A stretch of 64,000 nucleotides of DNA from Bacillus sp. CH140a_4T (GTDB lineage: Bacteria; Bacillota; Bacilli; Bacillales; Bacillaceae_G): positions 160,913-224,912 of the forward strand of contig NZ_WBPF01000022.1 in the NCBI RefSeq assembly GCF_008923725.1, read 5' to 3'. The position numbers and the translations under genes are program-made. Positions 38,687 to 50,129 of this stretch are shown here, in pieces (positions within the stretch are counted from its first letter, which is position 1; the number at the start of each line of letters is the position of its first letter). The notes below the pieces were generated by a model. The model saw only the letters and a program-made list of their open reading frames with translations. It ran no database searches and was not told the origin of the DNA.

Positions 38687-39637
38687 TTATTTTTTTGCTA
38701 CCGTTTCCCCCGCGCGTAATTTCTCTGCAATCTCATCGATTTTACGCAAACGATGATTAATACCCGATTTACTAATTTTCCCCCCGGATACCATCTCACC
38801 TAACTCTTTCAATGTTACATCTTGATAATCTCTTCGTAATTGTGCAATTTCTCGCAGTTTATCTGGTAATATATCAAGACCAACCGTCTCATCAATATAA
38901 CGGATATTTTCAATCTGCCTTAGCGCTGCACCAATTGTTTTATTTAAATTGGCGGTTTCGCAGTTCACTAAACGATTTACTGAATTACGCATATCGCGAA
39001 CGATTCGAATGTCTTCAAATCTTAAAAGTGCATTATGAGCGCCTATAATATTTAAAAACTCCGTAATCTTTTCTGCTTCTTTTAAATACGTAATGTACCC
39101 TTTTCTTCTTTCCAACGTCTTACTATTTAAATCAAATCCGTTCATCAGTTCACATATAGCATCATTATGTTCCTTATATAACGAAAAGACCTCTAAATGA
39201 TAAGATGATGTTTCTGGGTTATTTACTGAACCACCTGCTAAAAATGCACCGCGTAAATACGATCGTTTACAACATTTCTTCTCAATCAATTCTTGTGATA
39301 TATTTCGAATAAATGAAAAGTCGTCTCGAACAATATGAAGATCAGCTAATATTTCGCGAGACTTCTCAACAAGCCGTACAATATATACATTATTTTTCTT
39401 CAATCGCATTTTTTTACGAACAAGTAATTCTACCGTCACGTCATATCCTTTTTTCAAAAGCGTATAAATCCTTCTTGCAATTGCCGCATTCTCCGTTTGA
39501 ATATCAATAGATAGACGACGATTTGAAAAAGAAAGCGATCCGTTCATTCGAAGTAACGCTGATAATTCTGCTTTCTCACAGCATTCCTTCATCTCAAGAT
39601 TCGTCAACTCTTTCTTTGTTTCTGATGCAAATGACAC
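38687..39637 (-). CDS. whiA: WhiA DNA-binding protein
   Basis: A 316-residue protein with an N-terminal LAGLIDADG-like homing-endonuclease fold (without nuclease function) and a C-terminal helix-turn-helix ([24 protein letters not shown]). In Bacillus it affects cell division and chromosome segregation. The GTG at 39637 has GGAGG eight bases ahead and yields the usual family length; an upstream GTG at 39646 is discarded. It sits between glmR and crh. Confidence 0.95.
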   Translation of the reverse strand: MSFASETKKELTNLEMKECCEKAELSALLRMNGSLSFSNRRLSIDIQTENAAIARRIYTLLKKGYDVTVELLVRKKMRLKKNNVYIVRLVEKSREILADLHIVRDDFSFIRNISQELIEKKCCKRSYLRGAFLAGGSVNNPETSSYHLEVFSLYKEHNDAICELMNGFDLNSKTLERRKGYITYLKEAEKITEFLNIIGAHNALLRFEDIRIVRDMRNSVNRLVNCETANLNKTIGAALRQIENIRYIDETVGLDILPDKLREIAQLRRDYQDVTLKELGEMVSGGKISKSGINHRLRKIDEIAEKLRAGETVAKK

Positions 39638-39726
39638 AGTCAACACCTCCTCATACGATTACTTTGGAACAAAAATCTTGTCCTATATGAAATGATGAGC
39701 GTTACCTCAAACGAGGCAACGCACAT

Positions 39727-40680
39727 CTACAACAGTGAATATAAAATAGAAGCTAGTTTTAATGTATCGTGTCTTACAACACGATCTTCATACTTCGCTA
39801 ATTGATCTTGAATGACATCAATATTGCTCTCTGTAAAACGCTCTTCATCTACTACAACTGGTGCCGACATTTCTTCCTCATATAACTGACGTAATTCACA
39901 AGGAATATCACGGTTATTTACAATTGCAGTATCAATAAATGGTTTACCTAAATGATCATGTAACGCCTGCACATGGTCAAACGCAGTATATCCCATCGTT
40001 TCACCAGCTTGCGTCATAACATTACACACATATACCTTCTTCGCTTTTGCAGCAAGAACAGCGTCCCCGATTTTGTTAACAACTAAATTCGGTAATATAC
40101 TCGTATACAAACTTCCTGGACCAAAAACAAGTAAATCAGCTCGTTTAATCTCAGCCAACGTTTCATGTAACGGCTCTACATCTTCTGGAGTTAAAAAGAC
40201 GCGGTTAATCTTCTTCCCGGAATAAGGAATCTTTGATTCACCTGTTACAATTTTTCCATCTTCTAGTTCCGCATGAAGTACCGCACTTTGGTTCGCTGCC
40301 GGTAACACACGTCCTCTGACATTTAACACTTTACTCGTTTCCGTAATTGCATGGAAGAAGTCTCCTGTAATCGAGGTCATACCCGCCAATAATAAATTTC
40401 CTAACGCATGACCTTTCAGCCCGTCTCCCGTTGTGAAACGATGCTGAAATAAAGCTTCCACCAGCGGCTCTACATCTGATAACGCAACAAGTACGTTGCG
40501 AATGTCACCTGGGGGTGGAATTTCGAGCTCATCACGTAATCTACCTGAACTGCCACCATCATCAGCGATTGTAACAACTGCTGTAATATCAACCGGATAT
40601 TGTTTTAATCCTCTTAATAAAACAGAGAGTCCAGTACCGCCTCCCATAATAACAATTTTAGGTTTTCTCTCTTTTTTCAT
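39727..40680 (-). CDS. glmR: GlmR (YvcK) carbon-partition factor
   Basis: A 317-residue CofD-like protein. The N-terminal nucleotide-binding loop GGGTGLSVLLRGLK is followed by TIADDGGSSGRLRDEL and the PGDIRNVLVALSD segment. YvcK/GlmR binds UDP-GlcNAc and stimulates GlmS to divert carbon into cell-wall precursors, and is needed on gluconeogenic carbon sources. The gene is 3 bp from rapZ. A hairpin without T-tract at 39695-39718 lies between it and whiA and may affect mRNA processing. Confidence 0.94.
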   Translation of the reverse strand: MKKERKPKIVIMGGGTGLSVLLRGLKQYPVDITAVVTIADDGGSSGRLRDELEIPPPGDIRNVLVALSDVEPLVEALFQHRFTTGDGLKGHALGNLLLAGMTSITGDFFHAITETSKVLNVRGRVLPAANQSAVLHAELEDGKIVTGESKIPYSGKKINRVFLTPEDVEPLHETLAEIKRADLLVFGPGSLYTSILPNLVVNKIGDAVLAAKAKKVYVCNVMTQAGETMGYTAFDHVQALHDHLGKPFIDTAIVNNRDIPCELRQLYEEEMSAPVVVDEERFTESNIDVIQDQLAKYEDRVVRHDTLKLASILYSLL

Positions 40681-40683
40681 CCC

Positions 40684-41565
40684 TTAATGGCCCTTTCTCT
40701 TCTCCACATCACGATGAGATACATGAACGCTATACTCTGGTTTCAAATGTTTCCCAAGGTATTCTGTAAGCGTAACAGAACGATGCTGTCCACCTGTACA
40801 TCCAATTGCAATTACAAGTTGACTCTTGCCTTCTCTTTTATAATGAGGCAGCATGAATGTGATAAGATCCGTCAATTTCTCTAAAAACTTATGCGTCTCA
40901 TTAAATTTCAGCACATACGATGAAACTTCTTCATCTAGTCCTGTTAATGGCTTCATATGTGGAATGTAATATGGATTTGGTAAAAAACGAACATCAAATA
41001 CTAAATCTGCATCAATTGGAATACCGTACTTAAATCCAAATGACATAACATTTACACGAAATGCTTGCTCAGTTTCAGTTGAAAACAGATGAACAATTTT
41101 TTCACGTAATTCTTTCGGTTTTAAATCCGAGGTATCCAGCACAATATTCGCTCGTGCCTTCATATCAGTTAATAGGCCACGCTCCACCTCGATACCCTTT
41201 AACGGTAAACCAGTTGGTGCAAGTGGATGCGAACGTCTCGTTTCTTTATAACGAGTTACAAGCGTGCTATCTTTCGCATCTAAGAATAAAATATGAGGAA
41301 TAATCCATGTACGTTCTGATAAATCATCAAGTGCTCCCCATAAATGTTCGAAAAACTCTCGGCCACGTAAATCAACGCCCAGTGCCACTTTATTCATTTT
41401 CCCTTTTGAATCCGCCATAAGCTCAATAAACTTTGGCAATAACATCGGTGGTAAATTATCAACACAGAAATATCCTAAATCTTCAAAACTTTGTAAAGCT
41501 ACTGTCTTTCCAGCTCCAGACATTCCTGTAATAATTACCATTTTTATATCATTATTCTCTGTCAT
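40684..41565 (-). CDS. rapZ: RapZ/YvcJ nucleotide-binding protein
   Basis: A 293-residue P-loop protein. Walker A is GMSGAGKT near residue 15, followed by [14 protein letters not shown]; the C-terminal domain has [12 protein letters not shown], typical of RapZ. The B. subtilis homologue YvcJ hydrolyses GTP and affects competence; the E. coli homologue controls GlmS through small RNAs, which Bacillus lacks. It lies between yvcI and glmR, suggesting a shared role in amino-sugar control. Confidence 0.95.
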   Translation of the reverse strand: MTENNDIKMVIITGMSGAGKTVALQSFEDLGYFCVDNLPPMLLPKFIELMADSKGKMNKVALGVDLRGREFFEHLWGALDDLSERTWIIPHILFLDAKDSTLVTRYKETRRSHPLAPTGLPLKGIEVERGLLTDMKARANIVLDTSDLKPKELREKIVHLFSTETEQAFRVNVMSFGFKYGIPIDADLVFDVRFLPNPYYIPHMKPLTGLDEEVSSYVLKFNETHKFLEKLTDLITFMLPHYKREGKSQLVIAIGCTGGQHRSVTLTEYLGKHLKPEYSVHVSHRDVEKRKGH

Positions 41566-41585
41566 CGTATCCTCTCCTTGACGGT

Positions 41586-42044
41586 TTAACTCGGATCTAA
41601 TCGATATGAAAGCAACTCAAAATCTGGGGTATATACAAATGTACCGTAGATTATACCATTTCCTTTAATTAAATAATCAATAATGTGATAATCTCCTGGC
41701 GCCATTGCTAAATCATCAATTTTGTCAAATGTATGCCAACCAATGATGCCTTCTTCGCTCTCTAGTTTGTTTTCTCCTGCAAAATCTGTCGCTAAAAAGG
41801 AGAACATCATCCATTCAGAAACAACTTTATCACCTTCTTGGATGACAAAGGTGAAGACCCCCTTTAACGCTGGGTTCTTTAAATAAATACCTGTTTCTTC
41901 ACGATACTCGCGAACAACGGAATCTCTTACAGTCTCACCACGCTCCATTTTCCCACCTGGTGCAACCCACCAATTTCGGCGAGGTTTTTGGAGTAAGAGT
42001 ACTTCATTATCTCTAATTAACACACAGTTTGTCACTCTTTGCAT
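41586..42044 (-). CDS. yvcI: NUDIX hydrolase YvcI
   Basis: A 152-residue NUDIX-fold hydrolase. The NUDIX box [23 protein letters not shown] is complete in its key residues (GX5EX7REXXEE). The N-terminal [21 protein letters not shown] strand is like MutT proteins acting on (d)NTPs. The substrate is not known. It is the first gene of the yvcI-rapZ-glmR-whiA-crh operon, as in B. subtilis. 42045-42228 contains no further gene. Confidence 0.92.
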   Translation of the reverse strand: MQRVTNCVLIRDNEVLLLQKPRRNWWVAPGGKMERGETVRDSVVREYREETGIYLKNPALKGVFTFVIQEGDKVVSEWMMFSFLATDFAGENKLESEEGIIGWHTFDKIDDLAMAPGDYHIIDYLIKGNGIIYGTFVYTPDFELLSYRLDPS

Positions 42045-42228
42045 GTTTCTTCACCTCAGCTACTTGCAGTAAATTTCTCACTGCATACTCATTTCATTAT
42101 ACTATCAAAAACAGTTTGCTACAACGAAGGAGCCAGTCCCCTTTCGCTAAGCACATGCTACTCAACAATTTAAAAAAAGCTTTCTATAACAAGCAATGTA
42201 AATGCCTACATTTTCAATGAATAGCATG

Positions 42229-42266
42229 AAAAATCCCCTTAACGATTTTTATCGCCAAGGGGATTA
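42229..42266 (-). terminator. terminator after DUF368 gene
   Basis: On the minus strand ATCCCCTTGGCGAT pairs with ATCGTTAAGGGGAT around AAAA, followed by TTTTTCATG. Confidence 0.8.
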
Positions 42267-42272
42267 AAGCTC

Positions 42273-43079
42273 TTATTTCTTACCGAAATAAGTAACAATC
42301 GCAAATCCTAAAATAAAGGTAATAATTGAACTTATAATTGAAAATCCTCCAGTTGGAATACCAGGGAACACAATTACAATCGAGCCAATAACAAGTCCAA
42401 TAATTGCCGCAAATGTCATACTTTTATAACGATCTAATAAGAAACTAATTCCTTTACTACTTACAACGAATCCTACCATAACACCAGCACCGATAACTAC
42501 GATTAAAGGTAAGTTCAGTGTAGTTAAAGCATTAATTGCTGTCGGATACACACCAATAATTAATAAAATAAATGATCCGCTAATTCCAGGAAGTAACATA
42601 GCCATACTAGCCATCCATCCTGCGAAAAATAAACCAATTGCATTTAAAATTGTTAACGTCGTAATTGGATCTGCTGCTTTATCTGGTTTAAAGAAAGCTG
42701 TAATCGCAACAAGAATTGCTGCAACTATTAATAAAACAATGTGCTTACCTTCAAACGAAGACTTTGCATCAGCTTCTCTCATCAACATCGGTAATATGCT
42801 AATAATTAAACCGAGGAAGAAAAATTGAGTCGGTTCATAATGATTTGCAAGTAAATATTTAATAACGTGGCTTAACGTTAAAAACGCTGCTGCCACACCA
42901 GCTGCAAGGGGAATTAAAAACCCTAAATGTTTTTTCCATTCACGACTAAAGAACCCACTAATTGCCGCAAGCAATTGTTCATAAATCCCTAACACAACAG
43001 CGATTGTACCGCCGCTCACACCAGGAATTAAATCACTAACGCCCATACAAAATCCACGATATATATTACGCCATTCCAT
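42273..43079 (-). CDS. DUF368 undecaprenyl-phosphate translocase (PopT type)
   Basis: A 268-residue membrane protein with about eight or nine segments and the two DUF368 signatures: GVSDLIPGVSGGTIAVVLGIYE near the N-terminus and AMLLPGISGSFILLIIGVY in the middle, an internal repeat. Members of the family (PopT) were shown to recycle undecaprenyl phosphate from the outer to the inner face of the membrane. The ATG at 43079 is favoured because GAGGA lies eleven bases upstream. It is monocistronic and lies between the yvcI operon and trxB. Confidence 0.88.
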   Translation of the reverse strand: MEWRNIYRGFCMGVSDLIPGVSGGTIAVVLGIYEQLLAAISGFFSREWKKHLGFLIPLAAGVAAAFLTLSHVIKYLLANHYEPTQFFFLGLIISILPMLMREADAKSSFEGKHIVLLIVAAILVAITAFFKPDKAADPITTLTILNAIGLFFAGWMASMAMLLPGISGSFILLIIGVYPTAINALTTLNLPLIVVIGAGVMVGFVVSSKGISFLLDRYKSMTFAAIIGLVIGSIVIVFPGIPTGGFSIISSIITFILGFAIVTYFGKK

Positions 43080-43189
43080 ACTGAATAAATTCCTCATTTC
43101 TTATAGTGATTTTTCCGTAAATTCCAGTATATCAATAAGAAAGCTTATAATCCTAATATTTTTTGACAAAACTTTGACATTTTCACAAG

Positions 43190-43224
43190 AAAAGAAGAAA
43201 GCTCCTATCGGTAGCTTTCTTCTC
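43190..43224 (-). terminator. terminator after trxB
   Basis: A perfect 11-bp stem, AGAAGAAAGCT with AGCTTTCTTCT around a 9-base loop, followed by TTTTCTTGTG on the minus strand. Confidence 0.8.
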
Positions 43225-43241
43225 AAAAGGCATGTTATCCC

Positions 43242-44213
<972 letters not shown>

Positions 44214-44283
44214 TCATTCCTACACAATTAAGTTACCCTCATTATACTGTTAGCATCATTTTTTTCCCAATGATTTGCTTACC

Positions 44284-45795
44284 CTATGTGTGCGTACGCT
44301 TAACAGCCTGCACATACTTTCGAACAGTCGCTACAGATACATTATATACATCTCCAAGCTCCGACTGTGTCATCTTATTTCCTTGTTCGCTGCGTACGAT
44401 ATATTCAACCGCAGCTGACCAGCCATATACATTTGTGAAAACTGCCCCAGATGTATATAAACGTATGAACGTACAAAACCAAAATTGTAAACACTCTTCG
44501 ATTAATTCATCATCTTTTTTCGTATAATTATATAAAGCATCCGCAATTTGCGCGCACTGTTCGAATTGCTGTAAATCAGCTGGAATGCTCTTATGGCTAT
44601 TAAGTAAAAAGAAATACTTTGCAAGTTGCGATACGATTGGAACACCGTTCTTCGCCTGCGTTACATCAAAGAAGAATCCCACCTTCTCTGGCGTTGACAA
44701 TTCATTCATTAAATATAAAGCTAGCATTTGTTCCTCTAGCGTCGTACTTTGCTGAAATGATTTTCGTAATTCTTCAAATAATACGTTTTGTCCTTCATCT
44801 GCTAAATTCAGCGCATTCCACGGTTCTTTTCCCTTTTTATCAGGGTGCAATTCTACAACATGCTGCCACATTTTTTCAGCTACTTGCTGATCTTTCACCA
44901 TATAAGCAGAATATGCAAACCAATAATAAAAACTAACGTCTCCCTCGTATCCTTGACGCTTTAATACTTTGAACCATTTATATGCAGGCTCAAAATGACC
45001 AATTGTTGCAAGTGTCGTTCCAAGTTTCAAACGATGCTCGAACGAAATCGGATATACTGAAACTAACTGCTCCGCTAACGCTTCTACTTGTTTATGCTCT
45101 CCAATTGAATATAGGAAAATAAGCGTATTACAAAGCGCATGTATATTACCAGGATTTTTCTCTAAAATCATTTCCGTTAACTTCAGAGCTTTATCTACAT
45201 TACCAGATTGAAAATGTGCAATGGCTAAATTATTATGACCCGACCAAAATTCTGGATAATCTTTTGTAACAATTTCTAATGTAGCAATTGCTTCTTCCAA
45301 TTGTCCGTTACGAATATAACGATTCGCTTCTTCCTGCATAACAATTAGATCATCTTCATCCTCAATCTCTTCCTCACCCATCGCTTCTTCTTCCATAATT
45401 TCAAGTAATTCTAATGTATCTTCTACAAATTCCTTCTCTTCTGCAACTTCTAAATAGCGATCCGCATACTTTTTCGCCTGCTGAAATAGCCCCATATATG
45501 CATAATTATTTGCAATAAAATAATAGCATTGTTCAAGTTCTGGATTAGATCTAACAAGCTTAAAGAAGATTTGATTCGACTCTTGATATTCACCAGCCTC
45601 AGATAATACTGTTGCTAATTGGCATAAAATAAACGGCTCCTTCTCACTTTGTGCCGCTCTTCGAAAATATTTAATTGCATCTTGCAATTTCTGCCCTTTG
45701 TAAGCCCTCATCCCTTTTTTATAAAAGAAGTCCGCTAATTGATTAAAAGAGATAACTTGTCCGTTCTCCTTATATATTCCTTGATTTTTCCCCAT
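44284..45795 (-). CDS. TPR-repeat protein with C-terminal HTH (YvcD-like)
   Basis: A 503-residue cytoplasmic protein built of tetratricopeptide-type helical repeats (about 25-110 and 150-330: AIKYFRRAAQSE, AIATLEIVTKDYP, ALKLTEMILEKNP) interrupted by an acidic stretch (EEEAMGEEEIEDEDD). The last 35 residues form a helix-turn-helix (MTQSELGDVYNVSVATVRKY). GGAGG precedes the ATG at 45795. It matches B. subtilis YvcD in position near trxB. The function is unknown; TPR plus HTH suggests a protein-interaction role at DNA. Confidence 0.88.
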   Translation of the reverse strand: MGKNQGIYKENGQVISFNQLADFFYKKGMRAYKGQKLQDAIKYFRRAAQSEKEPFILCQLATVLSEAGEYQESNQIFFKLVRSNPELEQCYYFIANNYAYMGLFQQAKKYADRYLEVAEEKEFVEDTLELLEIMEEEAMGEEEIEDEDDLIVMQEEANRYIRNGQLEEAIATLEIVTKDYPEFWSGHNNLAIAHFQSGNVDKALKLTEMILEKNPGNIHALCNTLIFLYSIGEHKQVEALAEQLVSVYPISFEHRLKLGTTLATIGHFEPAYKWFKVLKRQGYEGDVSFYYWFAYSAYMVKDQQVAEKMWQHVVELHPDKKGKEPWNALNLADEGQNVLFEELRKSFQQSTTLEEQMLALYLMNELSTPEKVGFFFDVTQAKNGVPIVSQLAKYFFLLNSHKSIPADLQQFEQCAQIADALYNYTKKDDELIEECLQFWFCTFIRLYTSGAVFTNVYGWSAAVEYIVRSEQGNKMTQSELGDVYNVSVATVRKYVQAVKRTHT

Positions 45796-45940
45796 ATATC
45801 CTCCAGTTTTTTGTTTTCTTCGTTCACACATTCTTCTATCTATAAGTATAAACGATTCCGTAAAAAACAAAACAGTATATTATACTCAATTATTTCCTTT
45901 TTATTCATTAAAAAAGAAGAGAAATGTTACATTTTTAGCA

Positions 45941-46447
45941 TCAACCTTCTCTAGCATCCATTTCTTCTTTCGTATAAATAACACGCATTGGATTTCCACC
46001 CACGAAAGCACCACTTGGGACATCTCTATGAACAAGTGTGCCAGCTGAAACAATCGCGCAATCCCCAATTTTCACACCTGGTAATATAGTCGTATTTGCT
46101 CCAATCATCACTTCATTTCCTATGACGATCTCTCCAAGTCGATATTCGCGAATTAAATATTCATGTGCTAAAAGCGTTGTATTATAGCCGATAATCGAAT
46201 TCTCTCCCACGGTTATCTTTTCTGGGAACATAATGTCCGGCATTACCATGAGCGCGAACGATGTTTTCTTTCCGACTTTCATCCGTAAAAATGTGCGGTA
46301 CAACCAATTCTTGACGGATAAAAATGGTGTATAACGCGCAATTTGGATAATAATAAAGTTTTTCATTACCTTCCAAAAAGACACTGTTTTATACACATTC
46401 CATAATGAATTTTCTCCCGAAACGGGATAGCGCGTTGTCCGTCGCAC
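45941..46447 (-). CDS. hexapeptide-repeat acetyltransferase (YvoF-like)
   Basis: A 168-residue left-handed beta-helix protein. After an amphipathic N-terminal region the hexapeptide repeats (EKITVGENSIIGYNTTL, EIVIGNEVMIGANTTILPGVKIGD) are followed by the loop DVPSGAFVGGNPMRVI, typical of the maltose O-acetyltransferase/LacA group. The acceptor is unknown. The start is GTG with GAGGAG eight bases ahead. It follows ppaX as yvoF does in B. subtilis, but a strong hairpin separates them. Confidence 0.85.
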   Translation of the reverse strand: MRRTTRYPVSGENSLWNVYKTVSFWKVMKNFIIIQIARYTPFLSVKNWLYRTFLRMKVGKKTSFALMVMPDIMFPEKITVGENSIIGYNTTLLAHEYLIREYRLGEIVIGNEVMIGANTTILPGVKIGDCAIVSAGTLVHRDVPSGAFVGGNPMRVIYTKEEMDAREG

Positions 46448-46463
46448 TTAACTCGCTCCTCTA

Positions 46464-46514
46464 CTAAAAAGTGAAACTGTAAGTTAGTAGGGAAATACAC
46501 CCCTACTAACTTAC
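46464..46514 (-). terminator. hairpin after ppaX with bcr1-like edge
   Basis: A 14-bp perfect stem (GTAAGTTAGTAGGG and complement, 8-base loop) is followed on the minus strand by CAGTTTCACTTTTT. The flank AAAAGTGAAACTGTAAG resembles the left end of the bcr1-like copies, and TTTAT occurs at 46522, so it may be a short relative of that repeat acting as terminator. Confidence 0.6.
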
Positions 46515-46522
46515 TTGGACCT

Positions 46523-47173
46523 TTATAAACGGTTCATATCAGACAAAATCGGTAGCAAATCACTCATTTTATCTAGCATAAAGTCCGGCTTGTAAGCCTC
46601 TAAATACGCTCTACCTTTCAACGTCCATGAGACAGCAGCTGTTTTCGTACCCGCATTTTGTCCACCAACAATATCATGATGGTTATCCCCAACCATCAAT
46701 GCTTCTTCCGGTTTCGCATCTAATAACTCAAGCGCTTTTTGAAGTGGTTCTGGATGTGGTTTCACATGCTCTACATCATCAATTGTCACGACCACATCAA
46801 AAAATTCATCAAGCTTTGACAACTTTAATCCCATCTCAACTGTTTGTCTCGCTTTCGTTGTAACAATACCAACTTTATAACCTTGCTTCTTCAACTCTTG
46901 AACTGTTTCATATACAGTTTCATATTCTTCCACTAATTCATCGTGATGATCATGGTTAAATTGACGATAACATGTAATCATCTCTTCAACCTTGTTTTCA
47001 TTAATCTTGCTGAAAGTATCATGTAAAGAAGGGCCGATAAATGGCAATACATCTTCACGCTTATATTGATTTGGATAATATGTATGTAACACATGTAAAA
47101 AAGAAGAAATAATAAGTTCGTTTGTATTAATTAAAGTCCCATCTAAATCAAATAACACTGTATTTATTCTCAT
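46523..47173 (-). CDS. ppaX: pyrophosphatase PpaX
   Basis: A 216-residue HAD-superfamily enzyme. Motif I is LFDLDGTLI (nucleophile Asp), motif II Thr is in GIVTTKAR, and motif IV is [12 protein letters not shown]. PpaX hydrolyses the pyrophosphate produced when HprK dephosphorylates Ser46-P HPr phosphorolytically. hprK and lgt lie directly upstream on the same strand, in the B. subtilis order hprK-lgt-ppaX. Confidence 0.95.
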   Translation of the reverse strand: MRINTVLFDLDGTLINTNELIISSFLHVLHTYYPNQYKREDVLPFIGPSLHDTFSKINENKVEEMITCYRQFNHDHHDELVEEYETVYETVQELKKQGYKVGIVTTKARQTVEMGLKLSKLDEFFDVVVTIDDVEHVKPHPEPLQKALELLDAKPEEALMVGDNHHDIVGGQNAGTKTAAVSWTLKGRAYLEAYKPDFMLDKMSDLLPILSDMNRL

Positions 47174-47204
47174 TGCCTTAGTCCCTTCTCTTTCCTGAAT
47201 ATGA

Positions 47205-47237
47205 AAGAAGCAGCACCTTATAATAAGATGCTACTTT
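47205..47237 (-). terminator. hairpin between lgt and ppaX
   Basis: On the minus strand AAGTAGCATCTTAT pairs with ATAAGGTGCTGCTT (G-U pairs) around a short loop, followed by CTTTCAT. The T-tract is weak, so read-through to ppaX is likely. Confidence 0.55.
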
Positions 47238-47240
47238 TCT

Positions 47241-48053
47241 CTAATTTTCCGAATATCTTTTATCAGCTTGCCCCATTTTTCGTCTCACAATAATGAAAAT
47301 AATAGAAATAACAACAAGTCCAATTGACATTACTTGTGCGATACGAAGTGGTCCTAGCATTAAACTATCTGTACGTAAGCCTTCTACGAAGAAGCGCCCT
47401 ACTGAATACCAAATTAAATATGTGAAGAATAACTCCCCGCGTCGCAAGTTCACTTTTCGTAATGCAAGTAATAAAATGACACCTGCAAAATTCCATAATG
47501 ATTCATATAAAAACGTCGGATGATAGTACACACCCTCAATATACATTTGATTAATAATGAAATCCGGTAAATGAAGGCCTTCTAAAAACTGTCTCGTTAC
47601 TTCATCACCATGTGCCTCTTGGTTCATAAAGTTTCCCCATCGGCCAATTGCTTGTCCTAGTAAAATACTTGGCGCTGCAATATCAGCCAACTTCCAGAAT
47701 GAAACCCCGCGGCGTTTCGCAAAAAGAACCCCTGTAATAACAGCCCCAATTAAACCACCATGAATCGCCAAGCCACCTTGACGAATATTAATAATTTGAC
47801 TCGGGTTTTGCGCGTAATATTCCCATTCAAAAATAACATAGTACATTCTCGCAAATAGAATAGCGATTGGTACTGCAATTAATACAAGGTCAACAAATGT
47901 ATCTTTTGGAATACCTAGCCTTTCTCCCTCGCGAGTTGCTAGCCAAAGACCTAATAGCACACCTGTACCGATAATAATCCCGTACCAATAAACAGGAAAC
48001 GGCCCAAGTTGGATCGCTACGCGGTCAAGCTGTGGTACAGAACCTAACAGCAT
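47241..48053 (-). CDS. lgt: prolipoprotein diacylglyceryl transferase
   Basis: A 270-residue membrane enzyme with seven predicted segments that moves diacylglycerol from phosphatidylglycerol to the lipobox Cys, the first step in lipoprotein maturation (for example FatB and the YhcN-like protein here). Signature segments are [12 protein letters not shown] and [13 protein letters not shown]. The ATG at 48053 has GGGAGG eight bases ahead. Confidence 0.96.
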   Translation of the reverse strand: MLLGSVPQLDRVAIQLGPFPVYWYGIIIGTGVLLGLWLATREGERLGIPKDTFVDLVLIAVPIAILFARMYYVIFEWEYYAQNPSQIINIRQGGLAIHGGLIGAVITGVLFAKRRGVSFWKLADIAAPSILLGQAIGRWGNFMNQEAHGDEVTRQFLEGLHLPDFIINQMYIEGVYYHPTFLYESLWNFAGVILLLALRKVNLRRGELFFTYLIWYSVGRFFVEGLRTDSLMLGPLRIAQVMSIGLVVISIIFIIVRRKMGQADKRYSEN

Positions 48054-48083
48054 ATGTATGACCTCCCTCTCCAAAGTTTACTC

Positions 48084-49013
48084 CTACTCCTGATTTCCTA
48101 ACTCAATCGCACTCATTAATCGTTCAGAGAACTGCTGTGCTGCATTGACTCCCATACGTTTTAAACGGAAGTTCATCGCTGCTACTTCAATAATAACAGC
48201 CAAGTTTCGACCAGGACGAACTGGAAGTGTAATCTTCGTAAGTTCTGTATCAATAATCTTCATCTTCTCTTCATCAAGACCTAAGCGATCATAATTTTTC
48301 TTTTGATCCCAAATTTCAAGATTAATAACAAGTGTAATACGCTTATAATTTCGCACTGCCCCTGCACCGAATAACGTCATAACGTTAATGATACCTAGAC
48401 CACGAATTTCTAATAAATGCTCAATTAAATCTGGTGAGCTTCCTACTAATGTGTCTTCATCTTCTTGGCGAATTTCTACACTATCATCCGCAACAAGGCG
48501 ATGGCCACGCTTCACAAGTTCAAGAGCTGTCTCACTTTTACCAACACCACTTTGACCTGTAATTAAAACACCAACACCGTAAATATCTACTAATACACCA
48601 TGAACAGCAGTTGTTGGTGCTAGCTTACCTTCTAAATAATTGGTTAAACGACTTGATAATCTCGTTGTCGTTTGAGAAGAACGTAATAAAGGCATGCCTG
48701 ATTCACGTGATGCTTGTAATAACTCATCTGGTACATCTTGATTACGAGTTATAATAATACATGGCGTCTCCTCGGTACAAAGCGCTTTCATTCTCTCTTG
48801 TTTTTGCTCTGTTGTTAACGTATCAAAGAACGTAAGCTCCGTTTTTCCAAGAAGCTGCACGCGATCAGCTGGATAATATGTAAAAAATCCGGCCATTTCA
48901 ATTCCAGGTCGTGATAAATCACTTGTATCAATCGGACGATGAATTCCTTCTTCACCACTTATTAACTCCAATTGAAACTGTTCAATTAAATCTTTTGTCC
49001 TTACTTTCGGCAT
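48084..49013 (-). CDS. hprK: HPr kinase/phosphorylase
   Basis: A 309-residue bifunctional enzyme that phosphorylates Ser46 of HPr and Crh with ATP or pyrophosphate and reverses it with phosphate. P-loop GQSGVGKSE (about 155) and the HprK signature [10 protein letters not shown] are present. The ATG at 49013 (MPKVRTKD) has GGAGG ahead; the longer open frame upstream is non-homologous. It heads hprK-lgt-ppaX; the substrate Crh is encoded 10 kb away. Confidence 0.97.
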   Translation of the reverse strand: MPKVRTKDLIEQFQLELISGEEGIHRPIDTSDLSRPGIEMAGFFTYYPADRVQLLGKTELTFFDTLTTEQKQERMKALCTEETPCIIITRNQDVPDELLQASRESGMPLLRSSQTTTRLSSRLTNYLEGKLAPTTAVHGVLVDIYGVGVLITGQSGVGKSETALELVKRGHRLVADDSVEIRQEDEDTLVGSSPDLIEHLLEIRGLGIINVMTLFGAGAVRNYKRITLVINLEIWDQKKNYDRLGLDEEKMKIIDTELTKITLPVRPGRNLAVIIEVAAMNFRLKRMGVNAAQQFSERLMSAIELGNQE

Positions 49014-49129
49014 ATGTATAAACCTCCACTCCGCTGCGGGTTCAGTCTCATTTGATGTAAAATTCCATTCTACCGGATATTGTACCATTTTTTTCTGGAA
49101 ACAAGAAATACGGTTTCTAATAAATAGAA

Positions 49130-49167
49130 AAAAACATTTCATACACATCATGAAATGTTTTTCTTTT
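49130..49167 (-). terminator. terminator after yvlD
   Basis: AAAAACATTTCAT pairs with ATGAAATGTTTTT around a short loop, followed by T on the minus strand. It separates yvlD from hprK. Confidence 0.75.
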
Positions 49168-49169
49168 TG

Positions 49170-49550
49170 TCATTTTCTCTTTTTTTCATAAAGTGGCTCC
49201 ACAATTGCCTTTTCAATAATCATATTAAAAATTGAAATACAAATTGCCGCAACGATTGCTACCCCGAACCCTGATATATTAAATGCATCTCCTAATAATG
49301 AATCTGCCATTTTTAACGTAATCGCATTAATAACAATTAAGAAGAACCCGAAAGTTACAACAGTAATTGGTAGCGTAATTAAAATTAATAACGGTTTTAC
49401 GAACACATTTAAAACAGCCAAAATAATACTCGCAATAATTGCAGTTTGTATATTTGCTACGTAAAACGCGTCTGGTGCAATCCCTTTTAAAAGTCCCGAT
49501 ACAGCGATTAACACAACGCTATTTACAAGAAGTGATACAATCCATCTCAT
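49170..49550 (-). CDS. yvlD: phage-holin family IV-like membrane protein YvlD
   Basis: A protein of about 126 residues with four membrane segments; the FVKPLLILITLPITVVTFGFFL region is the hallmark of the YvlD (phage holin 4-like) family. In B. subtilis yvlD lies in a cell-envelope stress operon upstream of hprK. The exact function is unknown, and 'holin' in the family name does not imply phage origin. The ATG at 49550 (MRWIVSLL) fits the family start. Confidence 0.88.
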   Translation of the reverse strand: MRWIVSLLVNSVVLIAVSGLLKGIAPDAFYVANIQTAIIASIILAVLNVFVKPLLILITLPITVVTFGFFLIVINAITLKMADSLLGDAFNISGFGVAIVAAICISIFNMIIEKAIVEPLYEKKRK

Positions 49551-49664
49551 TTTCTTACACATCCTTTTGACATATATATTTCATCATACGCTAATAGATT
49601 ATAAACGCAAGTATCATACAAACACTTATATCAACTTATTCTACTCTTCCTGCTTGTATACCTA

Positions 49665-50114
49665 CTAACATTTCCTCGCAAAATAAGGGCCATACCATCT
49701 ATGTTCATGAGTTTTCACAAAGGTCCAAGTAAAATCTTTGTCTACAATATAGATATCGCCTTTATACATATCATCTGTTTCACGTAATATATCATCCATA
49801 CTTAATAAGCTCGCATCTTTTATTAGCAATACGTCATTACAATGTTGGTAGAAAACACAGCACTCCTTTTTCGCTTCATTATGAAACGCTCTCTCTGCTT
49901 CTATTCCTTCTAAACACTTCTTTTTCTCATAACTAAATATGTGCCACAAGTAACCACAGCCATACTTATCTCCATAAAGGAAAATATCTTCTTTTTCCTC
50001 ATCACTTAAATGATTTGCAAAATGATCCTCCCAGCGTTTCCGAAAATATACACCCCACTTTTGAAACTCTCTTACCTTCATATTTTTCTTTCGCAACACA
50101 TCTAAAAACTCCAT
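49665..50114 (-). CDS. DUF4275 family protein
   Basis: A 149-residue soluble protein with no signal or membrane segment. It contains WGVYFRKRWEDHFANHLS, GCGYLWHIFSYEKKKCLEG and the C-terminal KDFTWTFVKTHEHRWYGPYF, which I recognise as the DUF4275 pattern in Bacillus. The function is unknown. It lies alone between uvrA and yvlD. The ATG at 50114 has GGGGGAG upstream. Confidence 0.75.
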   Translation of the reverse strand: MEFLDVLRKKNMKVREFQKWGVYFRKRWEDHFANHLSDEEKEDIFLYGDKYGCGYLWHIFSYEKKKCLEGIEAERAFHNEAKKECCVFYQHCNDVLLIKDASLLSMDDILRETDDMYKGDIYIVDKDFTWTFVKTHEHRWYGPYFARKC

Positions 50115-50129
50115 CTTCTCCCCCTATGC

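Noticed and set aside
49170-49550. YvlD ('phage holin' family) and CidA as evidence of prophage
   Set aside because: Both are normal chromosomal Bacillus genes in their usual neighbourhood; no phage structural or integrase genes are present.
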